From: Streptomyces sp. NBC_00683
GTDB taxonomy: Bacteria > Actinomycetota > Actinomycetes > Streptomycetales > Streptomycetaceae
DNA length: 64,000 nt
NCBI RefSeq assembly: GCF_036226745.1
Contig: NZ_CP109013.1
Location: forward strand, 4,588,001-4,652,000
Direction: 5' to 3'
The notes below the pieces were generated by a model that made no database searches, was not told where the DNA came from, and saw only the letters and a program-made list of their open reading frames with translations. Numbering within the stretch: the first letter of the stretch is position 1; each line of letters opens with the position of its first letter. Below are positions 34,596-43,298 of this stretch, piece by piece. Position numbers and translations under genes: made by a program.

Positions 34596-35453
34596 TCACC
34601 TGCCCGGGGCCGTCGCCGGCGGAAGTATCAGCCCCCACGCCCCCGCCCGCACCGTCCACGTCCGGGTCCGGACGGGGCCCGCGACCTGTATGTCCGCGCG
34701 GTAGCGGAAGTCCGGGCCGGAGACCGTGACCGCCTTGGCCTCCACCGTGACCGTTTCGCCGGACGTCGTGTGGATCACCACGTCCGCGAGGCCCCCGTCG
34801 CCCTGCGTGGTCACCGACACTCCCTCGACCGGCCGGTCGAGGTCGTTCAGCAGCACCCCGTCCGCCTCCACCCGCAGCCGGTGCGCGCGCGGTGGGGACG
34901 AGGGCGGGGCCGGGCGGACCAGGGCCGCCACCAGGCTCCGGCAGGTGTCCCAGACCGCCGTGACGCCCGTATGGGGCGCCTCGGGGCCCGGCGCCGGGCT
35001 CAGCGCGGGGATGCGGAGATCGCCCAGCACGACGCCGTCGCTGTCGTCGACCAGGAGGTCCAGCCGACGTGCGGCGCCCTCGAGCGCCGCACGGGCAGCG
35101 GCCACGGCGCCCCGGGGCACGCCGAGGGCATGGGCCAGTTCCAGCGCGTGCGGCGCGCCGACCGGGATCAGGGAGAGCGCACTGTCGGCCAGCTCCCGTT
35201 CCCGGTGGAGCTGGGCCACGGCGCGCAGCAGCGCGTGGTCGTCGCCGACGACCACGGGCCGTCGTCCGCCCCGCCGGGACAAGGCCCGGGCGAACTCGTC
35301 CGGACTGTCCGGAAGGCAGATCTTGGCGTGCGAACCCGCGCTCAGCACGTCCTTCGCGATACGCACGGACTCGCCGTCGAAGCGGCGGGCAAGGGGGTCG
35401 ATGAGTACCAGTAGCTGGTGGTCGCCGTCGCCGGGGGGCTCTGCAGCCGACAC
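34596..35453 (-). CDS. Diacylglycerol/lipid-kinase-like protein (divergent)
   Basis: A 285-residue protein. The first half, HQLLVLIDPLARRFDGESVRIAK followed by VVVGDDHALLRAVAQL and LSLIPVGAPHALELAHALGVP, follows the layout of the NAD/diacylglycerol kinase fold (xNPxSG, GGDGT, PxGTxND). The catalytic motifs are degraded: VGDDHA replaces GGDGT and VGAPHALELAHAL replaces GTGNDFAR. Enzymatic activity is doubtful. The C-terminal half is beta-rich, as in lipid kinases. GTG at 35453 was chosen because AGGAAGGACCGAG lies immediately upstream, although the frame is open to an ATG at 35486. It is divergent from purA. Confidence 0.7.
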   Translation of the reverse strand: MSAAEPPGDGDHQLLVLIDPLARRFDGESVRIAKDVLSAGSHAKICLPDSPDEFARALSRRGGRRPVVVGDDHALLRAVAQLHRERELADSALSLIPVGAPHALELAHALGVPRGAVAAARAALEGAARRLDLLVDDSDGVVLGDLRIPALSPAPGPEAPHTGVTAVWDTCRSLVAALVRPAPPSSPPRAHRLRVEADGVLLNDLDRPVEGVSVTTQGDGGLADVVIHTTSGETVTVEAKAVTVSGPDFRYRADIQVAGPVRTRTWTVRAGAWGLILPPATAPGR

Positions 35454-35469
35454 CTCGGTCCTTCCTCGG

Positions 35470-35520
35470 GTAGCATCTTGGTGCAAGAGCCCCTTGCGCT
35501 ATTGCGCCAGGGGCTTCGTC
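35470..35520 (+). promoter_or_regulatory. Promoter and leader hairpin upstream of purA
   Basis: TAGCAT at 35471-35476 resembles a Streptomyces -10. The transcript would begin just before AGCCCCTTGCGC (35488-35499), which pairs with GCGCCAGGGGCT (35504-35515) across a four-base loop and is followed by TCGTCTATT. The hairpin looks like a terminator or attenuator about 120 bases before the purA start. Confidence 0.45.
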
Positions 35521-35603
35521 TATTCCGGGGCACCCGGTTCGACGGCTCAGGCTTTGCCGCACATCGTCGTGCGGCAGGTACGACCTTTACGTACGCCCCC
35601 TGA

Positions 35604-36923
<1,320 letters not shown>

Positions 36924-36941
36924 GAGTCGTCCAGTAGTCGC

Positions 36942-36986
36942 CGTGACGGCGGCCGCCCCTGCCTCGGCAGGGCGGCCGCCGTCACG
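36942..36986. terminator. purA terminator (bidirectional)
   Basis: A perfect 17-base inverted repeat, CGTGACGGCGGCCGCCC at 36942-36958 and its complement at 36970-36986, with an 11-base loop between convergent genes. Confidence 0.88.
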
Positions 36987-37011
36987 CGTTCCCGAACGGG
37001 GCGCGGAGGGT

Positions 37012-38538
37012 TCAGCCTTCGGCACACACCCGCGTCCCCTTGGGCATGGCGCACGGCAGATGGCCGTGGTTGAGCATGATCCCCTGTCCGCCGCCGCGGC
37101 TCAGATAGTCGAGGAATCCCGCGGCGGGCGAGCCGGCGGGCGGGCGGCCGTAGGTGTAGGCGTACTCGATCTCGCGGAACGGGTACGTGGAGGCGTCGAT
37201 GTCGTCGATGGACGGGGTGGTGCCGTCGATGGCCAGCTGGTGCAGCCCCCTCAGGTCCTCGCCCTTGCGCAGTTCGCTGTAGCCGATCGCGCCCTCGACC
37301 GAGGCGACCTGGTCCAGGACCTCCTGGGTGCCGTTGAGCTCGCAGCGGATGTAGGGGACCGACGGGTCGTCCTTGGTGGTGCAGTCGCGGGAGGAGAACG
37401 TGGGTTCGCCGCCCCCCAGCACCCGGCGCCCGAACACCTCGCGCGTGCCGGAGTCGGCGTCCCTGCTGATCAGCTTGATCGTCAGATCGGGGCCGCCCGC
37501 CTCGTTCCAGTTGGTGATCTCGCCGCGGTAGATCCTCCGGATGGTGTCGAGGCTCAGGTTCCGCACCCGGACGTGGTCGTTGACGACGAGGTGGAAGAGC
37601 GAGACGCCGATGGGGGTCTCGCTCAGCTTCGTGTACGCCGAGGGCTTCACGCCGTCGGAGAAGGCGACGACCGCGTTGCCGGGCCGGGACTTCGCCTCGC
37701 CGGCGAGCCGGCGCAGGCCCTCCGCGCTGCCGCGCGCCTTCACCTCGATGCGGACGCCGTCGCACTTCTCCTCGAGCTGCTCCTCCACCGCGTCCAGGAC
37801 AGGACCGAACGCCGTGGAGCCGGTGACCGTCAGGCTGCCCGGGGCGCACTCGATCGGCGGCGGCGGGGCGTTCCGTACGAGGATGATCGAGGCGAGCGTG
37901 ACGACGCAGGCCGTCAGGGCCACCGTGATGATCCGTGCGGAGCGGCTGAACACGGGGGGCTTCTCGTCCGGCCGGAGTGCCTGGTTCGGGGTCACCTCGC
38001 CGTCCCGGATGCCGCCGGTGACCCTGATCGGGCTGCCCACGTGGGAGCCGGTGAGCAGGACCAGGAGCTTGAAGTGCTCGTTCCGGTTGAGCGGGACGCG
38101 CGGCAGCCGGATGAGGGACCCGGTGTGCCGCAGCCCGGCCGCCGGTGTGAAGTGGTCCATCAGGTGGTCGGCGCCCGGGGAGTGGGTCACGGCGACCCCG
38201 CGGACGGTACGGCCGGTGAACTCGGCGGTCAGGCCGTGGAGCTGCTCGCCGCGCCCGGTGTAGTCGTCGTTGGCGATCGACTGCGAGCCGTCGTTCTCGA
38301 CGCGGAGCAGTACGAGGGTGGCGTCGGCCATGTCCGGGGTCTCGCTGAAGAGTCCGAGCCGTACGTTGGCCCGGCCCTGGCTGACCCCGCTGCCTATCGG
38401 GGTGTCCATCTGGACGCGGTAGCCGATGCGTTTGCGGCGCGGTACACGGCGTTCGTACCAGAGCACGCCCGCGGAGGTCGCCACGCCCACTGCGGCGGTG
38501 AGGACGGCGATGACGTTCTCGGGGTCGAACCACGCCAT
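37012..38538 (-). CDS. Membrane-tethered PstS-like substrate-binding protein
   Basis: A 508-residue protein with unusual layout. A short N-terminal membrane helix (VIAVLTAAVGVATSAGVLW) is followed by about 170 residues of beta-rich sequence (RIGYRVQMDTPIGSG, VTHSPGADHLMDHFTPAAGL, LNRNEHFKLLVLLTG). A second helix, ITVALTACVVTLASIILV, lies near 205-225. The C-terminal 280 residues are a phosphate-binding-protein-like domain. That domain has GSLTVTGSTAFGPVLDAVEEQ, then LDTIRRIYRGEITNWNEAGG and SRDADSGTREVF, the PstS landmarks. It is not a lipoprotein, and no pst permease genes are adjacent. It may sense rather than transport an oxyanion, or be a relic. Terminal Cys residues could form a disulfide. 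Confidence 0.75.
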   Translation of the reverse strand: MAWFDPENVIAVLTAAVGVATSAGVLWYERRVPRRKRIGYRVQMDTPIGSGVSQGRANVRLGLFSETPDMADATLVLLRVENDGSQSIANDDYTGRGEQLHGLTAEFTGRTVRGVAVTHSPGADHLMDHFTPAAGLRHTGSLIRLPRVPLNRNEHFKLLVLLTGSHVGSPIRVTGGIRDGEVTPNQALRPDEKPPVFSRSARIITVALTACVVTLASIILVRNAPPPPIECAPGSLTVTGSTAFGPVLDAVEEQLEEKCDGVRIEVKARGSAEGLRRLAGEAKSRPGNAVVAFSDGVKPSAYTKLSETPIGVSLFHLVVNDHVRVRNLSLDTIRRIYRGEITNWNEAGGPDLTIKLISRDADSGTREVFGRRVLGGGEPTFSSRDCTTKDDPSVPYIRCELNGTQEVLDQVASVEGAIGYSELRKGEDLRGLHQLAIDGTTPSIDDIDASTYPFREIEYAYTYGRPPAGSPAAGFLDYLSRGGGQGIMLNHGHLPCAMPKGTRVCAEG

Positions 38539-38705
38539 GGTTGCCTGCGCTCCCTCGTGGGTGCGGTGTGCCGGTTCGCGTCACCGTACGGTCCGGGGCA
38601 GGCCGGGGGGCGGGTGGCCGGATTCCTTCGGATGAAGTTCGTCCTGCGTTCAACCTGACGGTCTTCGGGGGCAGTTGGCGCGGGGGTTTCGGGCAGGGGG
38701 AATCC

Positions 38706-38746
38706 TGGTCTAGACCTTGACAGGTCCAGACCATCGACGGTTGAGT
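38706..38746 (+). promoter_or_regulatory. Chitinase promoter with paired DasR-like (dre) sites
   Basis: TGGTCTAGACCT (38706-38717) and AGGTCCAGACCA (38722-38733) are two copies of the 12-base chitinase direct repeat, which matches the DasR consensus TGGTCTAGACCA. They flank and overlap a TTGACA -35 (38717-38722); TTGAGT at 38741-38746 may be the -10. Control by N-acetylglucosamine through DasR is expected. Confidence 0.85.
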
Positions 38747-38806
38747 GTCGGTCACCCCCATGGCGGCGCATGGTCATCGCCGGCGCCGCGCCGAAGGAGT
38801 GATCAC

Positions 38807-39694
38807 GTGGTCAAACGTGTCATGAGCCTGTTGACCGCCTTGTGTGCGGTCGTCGCGGCCCTCGTCTTTCTCCCCGCCGCCACTGCCTCGGCTGCGGCCT
38901 GCGCCCCGGCCTGGAACTCCTCGTCCGTGTACTGGGGCGGCGGAACCGCCTCGTACAACGGGCACAACTGGCTGGCGAAGTGGTGGACCCAGAACGAGCG
39001 TCCCGGCACCGTCGACGTCTGGGCCGACCAGGGCAGCTGCGGTGGCGGTACGGACCCGGGTGAGCCGAACCCCTCCGGATTCGTCGTCAGCGAGGCCCAG
39101 TTCAACCAGATGTTCCCGGGCCGGAACTCGTTCTACACCTACAGCGGCCTGACGGCGGCACTGAGCGCCTACCCGGGCTTCGCCAACACGGGCAGCGACA
39201 CCGTCAAGAAGCAGGAAGCGGCGGCGTTCCTCGCCAACGTCAGCCACGAGACCGGCGGACTGGTCCACATCGTGGAGCAGAACACGGCCAACTACCCCCA
39301 CTACTGCGACACCAGCCAGTCCTACGGCTGCCCCGCAGGCCAGGCCGCCTACTACGGCCGCGGCCCGATCCAGCTCAGCTGGAACTTCAACTACAAGGCC
39401 GCCGGTGACGCGCTCGGCATCGACCTGCTCGGCAACCCGTGGCAGGTGGAGCAGAACGCCTCCATCGCCTGGAAGACCGGTCTCTGGTACTGGAACACCC
39501 AGAGCGGCCCCGGCACGATGACGCCCCACAACGCCATCGTCAACGGCGCCGGATTCGGCGAGACGATCCGCTCGATCAACGGCAGCATCGAGTGCAACGG
39601 CGGCAACCCCGCCCAGGTGCAGAGCCGCATCGACAAGTACCAGGCGTTCGTCCAGATCCTCGGCACGACCCCCGGCGGCAACCTGAGCTGCTGA
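38807..39694 (+). CDS. Secreted family 19 chitinase with N-terminal chitin-binding domain
   Basis: A 295-residue exoenzyme. A signal peptide (VKRVMSLLTALCAVVAALVF, then LPAATASA with cleavage near residue 29) is followed by a CBM5/12-type chitin-binding module (APAWNSSSVYWGGGTASY, NWLAKWWTQNERPG, WADQGSC). A Gly/Pro linker follows, then a GH19 catalytic domain opening FVVSEAQFNQMFPGRNSFYTY. The catalytic pair is Glu148 in NVSHETGGLV and Glu157 in HIVEQN, nine residues apart as in Streptomyces ChiG. YYGRGPIQLSWNFNY is also diagnostic. GTG at 38807 has AAGGAG upstream. DasR-like sites in the promoter tie expression to amino-sugar supply. Confidence 0.94.
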   Translation: MVKRVMSLLTALCAVVAALVFLPAATASAAACAPAWNSSSVYWGGGTASYNGHNWLAKWWTQNERPGTVDVWADQGSCGGGTDPGEPNPSGFVVSEAQFNQMFPGRNSFYTYSGLTAALSAYPGFANTGSDTVKKQEAAAFLANVSHETGGLVHIVEQNTANYPHYCDTSQSYGCPAGQAAYYGRGPIQLSWNFNYKAAGDALGIDLLGNPWQVEQNASIAWKTGLWYWNTQSGPGTMTPHNAIVNGAGFGETIRSINGSIECNGGNPAQVQSRIDKYQAFVQILGTTPGGNLSC

Positions 39695-39701
39695 CGTTTC
39701 G

Positions 39702-39757
39702 GTGCCCCCACCCGGACGGGGGGCGTGCCCGGCCACTGCGGCCGGGTGCGCCCCCCG
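39702..39757 (+). terminator. Terminator region after the chitinase gene
   Basis: Nested GC-rich complementarity: CCCCCACCCGG / CCGGGTGCGCCCCCC outside and GTGCCCGGCC / GGCCGGGTGC inside. It starts eight bases after the stop codon. Confidence 0.6.
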
Positions 39758-39797
39758 ATTCGGTTTCCGGGGCAGCCGGTTGGCAGGATCACGCAGC

Positions 39798-40310
39798 ATG
39801 ACACCGGACAGCACGACACCGCCCGCCAGCACCGGGGCCCGGCTCGCCCTGATCGACAGCGTCCTCGCCCTGCCCTTCCCCGCGGGGGAGGAGAGCGAGG
39901 ACGGCGGCGTACGCAGCAGCGGCCCTGGGCACCACCTTGTGATCCTGCGGGCGAGTCAGGACTTCTGGGACGACCGCTCCCCCGAGCTCGTCGAACCGGC
40001 CGAGCAGGAGATCGAAGCCGAATTCAGCGCTGTCGCCACCGCGTTGACGGAGCGGTGGGGCGAGCCGGACACCGTTGACCTGTGGCCCTATCTGGACCTG
40101 GGCGGCCCGGCCCCGGAACCGATGGGGCAGCTCTGCAATCTGGCGGGCAGCATGCAGGTCTGGCGCCTTCCGCCGGGGGAGCGGGAGGGCGGAGGGGACG
40201 GTGAGCCGCAGGGCGGGCGCTGGCTCGGCCTGGCCGTGGGTCAGGCCGATCCCGAATTCCCCATCTGGCTGCTCGCCGCCGTCGGCGAGACCGCGACGCT
40301 GCCCGCGTAG
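39798..40310 (+). CDS. Conserved hypothetical acidic protein
   Basis: A 170-residue soluble acidic protein with no family I recognise. Hydrophobic core strands are visible in HHLVILRASQDFWDDRSPEL and RWLGLAVGQADPEFPIWLLAAVG. A helix sits around VEPAEQEIEAEFSAVATALTERWGEPDTVDLWPYL, and a Gly/Glu-rich flexible loop lies near residue 130. Codon use is typical of the genome, supporting a real gene. The ATG at 39798 has CAGGAT eight bases upstream (possible leaderless promoter). It ends 14 bases before the convergent DnaN-like gene. Confidence 0.6.
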   Translation: MTPDSTTPPASTGARLALIDSVLALPFPAGEESEDGGVRSSGPGHHLVILRASQDFWDDRSPELVEPAEQEIEAEFSAVATALTERWGEPDTVDLWPYLDLGGPAPEPMGQLCNLAGSMQVWRLPPGEREGGGDGEPQGGRWLGLAVGQADPEFPIWLLAAVGETATLPA

Positions 40311-40323
40311 AGGTCGGGCGGAG

Positions 40324-41433
40324 TCAGAGCAGCGCCGGTTTCACGGACATCAGCAGGTGCTGGTGCTGCCGCGTGTCCTCGGCGCCCGTGATCATCGCGC
40401 GTTGGCCGGGCCCCATCAGGCTCATCCGGACCGTCGGCTCCTCCAAGGAGGACAGGGCGTCCAGGAGGTACGCGGGGTTGAAGGCGACCGTCATCTCCTC
40501 GGCGCCCTCCAGCGTGGCCGGCAGCCGCTGCGAGGCCACATCGTCCTCGTAACCCGCCTGCAGCAGCACCGAACCGTCCGGTGCCGAGAAGGTCATCTGC
40601 AGCGGGCTGCCGCCGTCCGCCACGACGGAGACGCGCTTCACCGCCTCCACCAGCCGGACGCGGTCCGTCACCGCGAACGCGGGGTCCGCCAGCGCGAACA
40701 GCTTGTCGTGGCGCGGCAGTCGGCCGTCCAGCAGGCGCACCGTCGTACGCATCCCGGCGTGCTCGAAGCCGACCGAACCCGCGTCCACGGCGACGCTGAC
40801 CAGACCCGACCGGCCCATCGACCGGGCGATCTCGGTCAGCCTGCGGGCCGACACCACGACATCGGCGGAGACATCGGGCGCCGTCGCCTTCCAGGGCAGG
40901 GTGCGCACCGCGAAGCGGTACCGGTCGGTGGCCGCCAGCGTCATCGTGGAGCCGTCGAGCCCGAGCCGGATCCCGGTGAGCGTCGGCAGGGTGTCGTCCC
41001 GCCCCGCGGCCACCGTCACCTGGGCGACGGCCGCGGCGAACGCGGCGGCGTCCACAGCGCCGCGGACCTCGGGCAGCGGCGGCAGCGCGGGATAGTCGTC
41101 GAGCGGCAGCAACGAGAGCCCGAACCGGACGCCGTCCCCCGTCACCGTGAACCGCGAGCCCTCCACCGCGCACTCCACGGGTCCGTCGGGGAGCACCTTG
41201 CAGATGTCGAGCAGCCGCCGGCCCATGACCAGCGCCTTCCCGGTCCGTACGGTCCGGGCCTCCACCTCGATGCGCGCGGAGGCCTCGAAGTCCAGCCCGC
41301 AGACACTCAGCCGGCCGCCGGACACCTCGAGAAGCAGGCCGCCCAGAACGGGCACGGGTGACCGCGTCGGCAGCACGCGCGCCGCCCAGGCCACCGCATC
41401 GGCCAGTGCGCCGCGCTCGATGCTGAACTCCAT
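40324..41433 (-). CDS. DNA polymerase III beta-clamp paralogue (DnaN-like)
   Basis: A 369-residue protein with the three-domain repeat of the sliding clamp. It starts MEFSIERGALADAVAWAARVLPTR, and each third has the pattern of a clamp domain: PVLGGLLLEVSGGRLSVCGLDFEAS, LPTLTGIRLGLDGSTMTLAATDRYRFAV, and the C-terminal MTVAFNPAYLLDALSSLEEP with a final H-LLMSVKP. The clamp encircles DNA and tethers polymerases. The main dnaN is expected beside dnaA at oriC, so this is probably a second clamp-like gene, perhaps with a repair, stationary-phase or antibiotic-tolerance role (inference). GAGAGG precedes the ATG at 41433. It is divergent from the PucR-like gene. Confidence 0.86.
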   Translation of the reverse strand: MEFSIERGALADAVAWAARVLPTRSPVPVLGGLLLEVSGGRLSVCGLDFEASARIEVEARTVRTGKALVMGRRLLDICKVLPDGPVECAVEGSRFTVTGDGVRFGLSLLPLDDYPALPPLPEVRGAVDAAAFAAAVAQVTVAAGRDDTLPTLTGIRLGLDGSTMTLAATDRYRFAVRTLPWKATAPDVSADVVVSARRLTEIARSMGRSGLVSVAVDAGSVGFEHAGMRTTVRLLDGRLPRHDKLFALADPAFAVTDRVRLVEAVKRVSVVADGGSPLQMTFSAPDGSVLLQAGYEDDVASQRLPATLEGAEEMTVAFNPAYLLDALSSLEEPTVRMSLMGPGQRAMITGAEDTRQHQHLLMSVKPALL

Positions 41434-41663
41434 GGCAGGGGCCTCTCGTCCGGTGTGCGACACGGTCGAGAAACACGGTAGGCGCCGCCACTGACAATCA
41501 CCGGTGGAGACGACAGCGACCACCCCCGTGGGCCGCTGCCGCCACGCCTGCCGGCGTCCCCCGGATCCGGGACGCCTTGACGTCCCCCGACGTCCCCCGG
41601 ACGTCCCGGAACACCCCTCGGACTCTAGGCGGACGGGGCGGTGGACCGGGAGATTCAATTCGC

Positions 41664-43298
41664 ATGGTGAGGGTCTCGCGGGGGTATCAGACCGCACAGC
41701 CGAACCGGTACTCTGCACTCCGGTTTTCGGGTACGAGCGGGGGATGTGTGCGCGGGTGGGAACGGGCCGACGACGTCCTGCGGATGTACCGGCTCGCCCG
41801 GACAGGCGGATCGCCGGAACTCCTGCGCTGGCTGGCGCACCGCGCCGAGGGCTGGGCCGGACTGCTCGACGGTGACGGCACGGTGCTCCAGGCCGCGGCC
41901 GGGCCCTCCGGGCAACCCGGCCAGGAGGCCGCCGCCCTCGCCGCCGAGGCCGCCCGGGAACTGAAGTCCCGCGATGCGCGCGCCTATTCGCTCGACGCGG
42001 ACCGCTGCACCGTGCTGGTGCTCCCCCTCGACGGACAGCCGCAGGACCGCGCCCCGGTTCTCGCCGTCGCCGCCCCCCGGCCGCTGCCCGGCGGGCTGTC
42101 CGTGCTGCTCGCCGACGCGATGATGCCCCTGACCCTGGCCTGGGCGGGGGAGACCCTCGAACGCAGGCGGCGCCGGGTCGACCTCGCGGAGTCCCGGGGC
42201 CGCGAGGCGGTTCTGCACCTGCTCATGACCGGTCAGCTGTCCATCGCCCACCAGGTGGCAGGGGCACTGCGGCCGAAGCTCCCCGACCCCGTGCGGGTCT
42301 GTGTCGTCGAGTGTTCGGGCGGACAGCGCGACGAGGTGGCGCGCGTCTGCGCCGACGCCTCGGGCGGCAGGACGTGGATCGTCCGGTGCCCGGTGTACGC
42401 ACGTCATCTGATCCTCGTCATGCCGGCGGTCCCGGAGACGGACGCGGCACCGGACGGCGGGACGCCGAACGACGGTGCCGCACTGGACCGGACCGTCGCC
42501 GAGCTGGTGGACGACTGCGTCGTGGGCGTCAGCGAGGAAGTGCGGCTGTCCGACACGGCGACGGGCTACCGGCAGGCCTTCCACGCCCTGGCCGTGGCCC
42601 GCGGACTCCCCGGCAGGCACGCCCGGTTCGGCTCCTCGCCGGAACCCGCCCTGGTCGTGGGCAGTGCGGGAGCGCAGTGGGCCGACGCGCTGCTCGCGCC
42701 GCTGCTCGCCTATCTGCCGCGCCGCTCGCAGGACCCCGGGAGCCAGGAACTGGCGGCGACCCTCGCCTCCTGGCTGGCGTTCTCCTCGCACGCCACCCAG
42801 CACCTGAAGATCCACCGCAACACCCTCGCCGCCCGGCTCAAGCTGATCGGCGAGCTGCTCGGCCTGGACCTGAACCGGGTCGCGGACCAGGCGGCCCTCG
42901 ACCTGGCGCTCAGCATCAGGGCGACCCCCGCGCTCGTCCGGCCCGGGCGCCCGGGTGAGCGACCTGGCGGGGCGGCCGGGAGCCTCGACGAGATCCTGCG
43001 CGGCCCCGGCGTCCAGGACTGGGCGTCCCAGCAGCTGCGCCTCCTCGACCCGGCAGGCCCCACGGCCGAGGAGACCCTGCGTACCTGGCTGCGGTGCGAG
43101 GCCCAACTGGGCCCGACCGCAGCGGAGCTGGGCATCTCCGTACCCGGTGCGCGCAAACGCCTGACCCGGCTCGAAGCCGTGCTCCGCCGCTCGCTGCTCC
43201 AGACCCCGAGCGCGCGCCACGACCTGTGGATGGCGTTCAGGGCGACGGACCTGACGGTGGGTGAGCCGGACCGGGCGGGTGCCGGGTCCGGCCCGTGA
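41664..43298 (+). CDS. PucR-like helix-turn-helix transcriptional regulator
   Basis: A protein of about 544 residues. An N-terminal GAF/PucR-like region (GSPELLRWLAHRAEGWAGLLDGDGTVLQ, LVLPLDGQPQ) is followed by a GGDEF-like CdaR domain and then the PucR C-terminal helix-turn-helix LAFSSHATQHLKIHRNTLAARLKLIGELLG. A second helix-turn-helix-like segment near the end, CEAQLGPTAAELGISVPGARKRLTRLEAVL, is notable because most PucR proteins stop after the first. The ATG at 41664 is uncertain; a GTG at 41748 (after GCGGGGGAT) may be the true start, beginning just before MYRLARTGG. Ligand and targets unknown. Its stop codon directly abuts that of the convergent kinase gene. Confidence 0.78.
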   Translation: MVRVSRGYQTAQPNRYSALRFSGTSGGCVRGWERADDVLRMYRLARTGGSPELLRWLAHRAEGWAGLLDGDGTVLQAAAGPSGQPGQEAAALAAEAARELKSRDARAYSLDADRCTVLVLPLDGQPQDRAPVLAVAAPRPLPGGLSVLLADAMMPLTLAWAGETLERRRRRVDLAESRGREAVLHLLMTGQLSIAHQVAGALRPKLPDPVRVCVVECSGGQRDEVARVCADASGGRTWIVRCPVYARHLILVMPAVPETDAAPDGGTPNDGAALDRTVAELVDDCVVGVSEEVRLSDTATGYRQAFHALAVARGLPGRHARFGSSPEPALVVGSAGAQWADALLAPLLAYLPRRSQDPGSQELAATLASWLAFSSHATQHLKIHRNTLAARLKLIGELLGLDLNRVADQAALDLALSIRATPALVRPGRPGERPGGAAGSLDEILRGPGVQDWASQQLRLLDPAGPTAEETLRTWLRCEAQLGPTAAELGISVPGARKRLTRLEAVLRRSLLQTPSARHDLWMAFRATDLTVGEPDRAGAGSGP

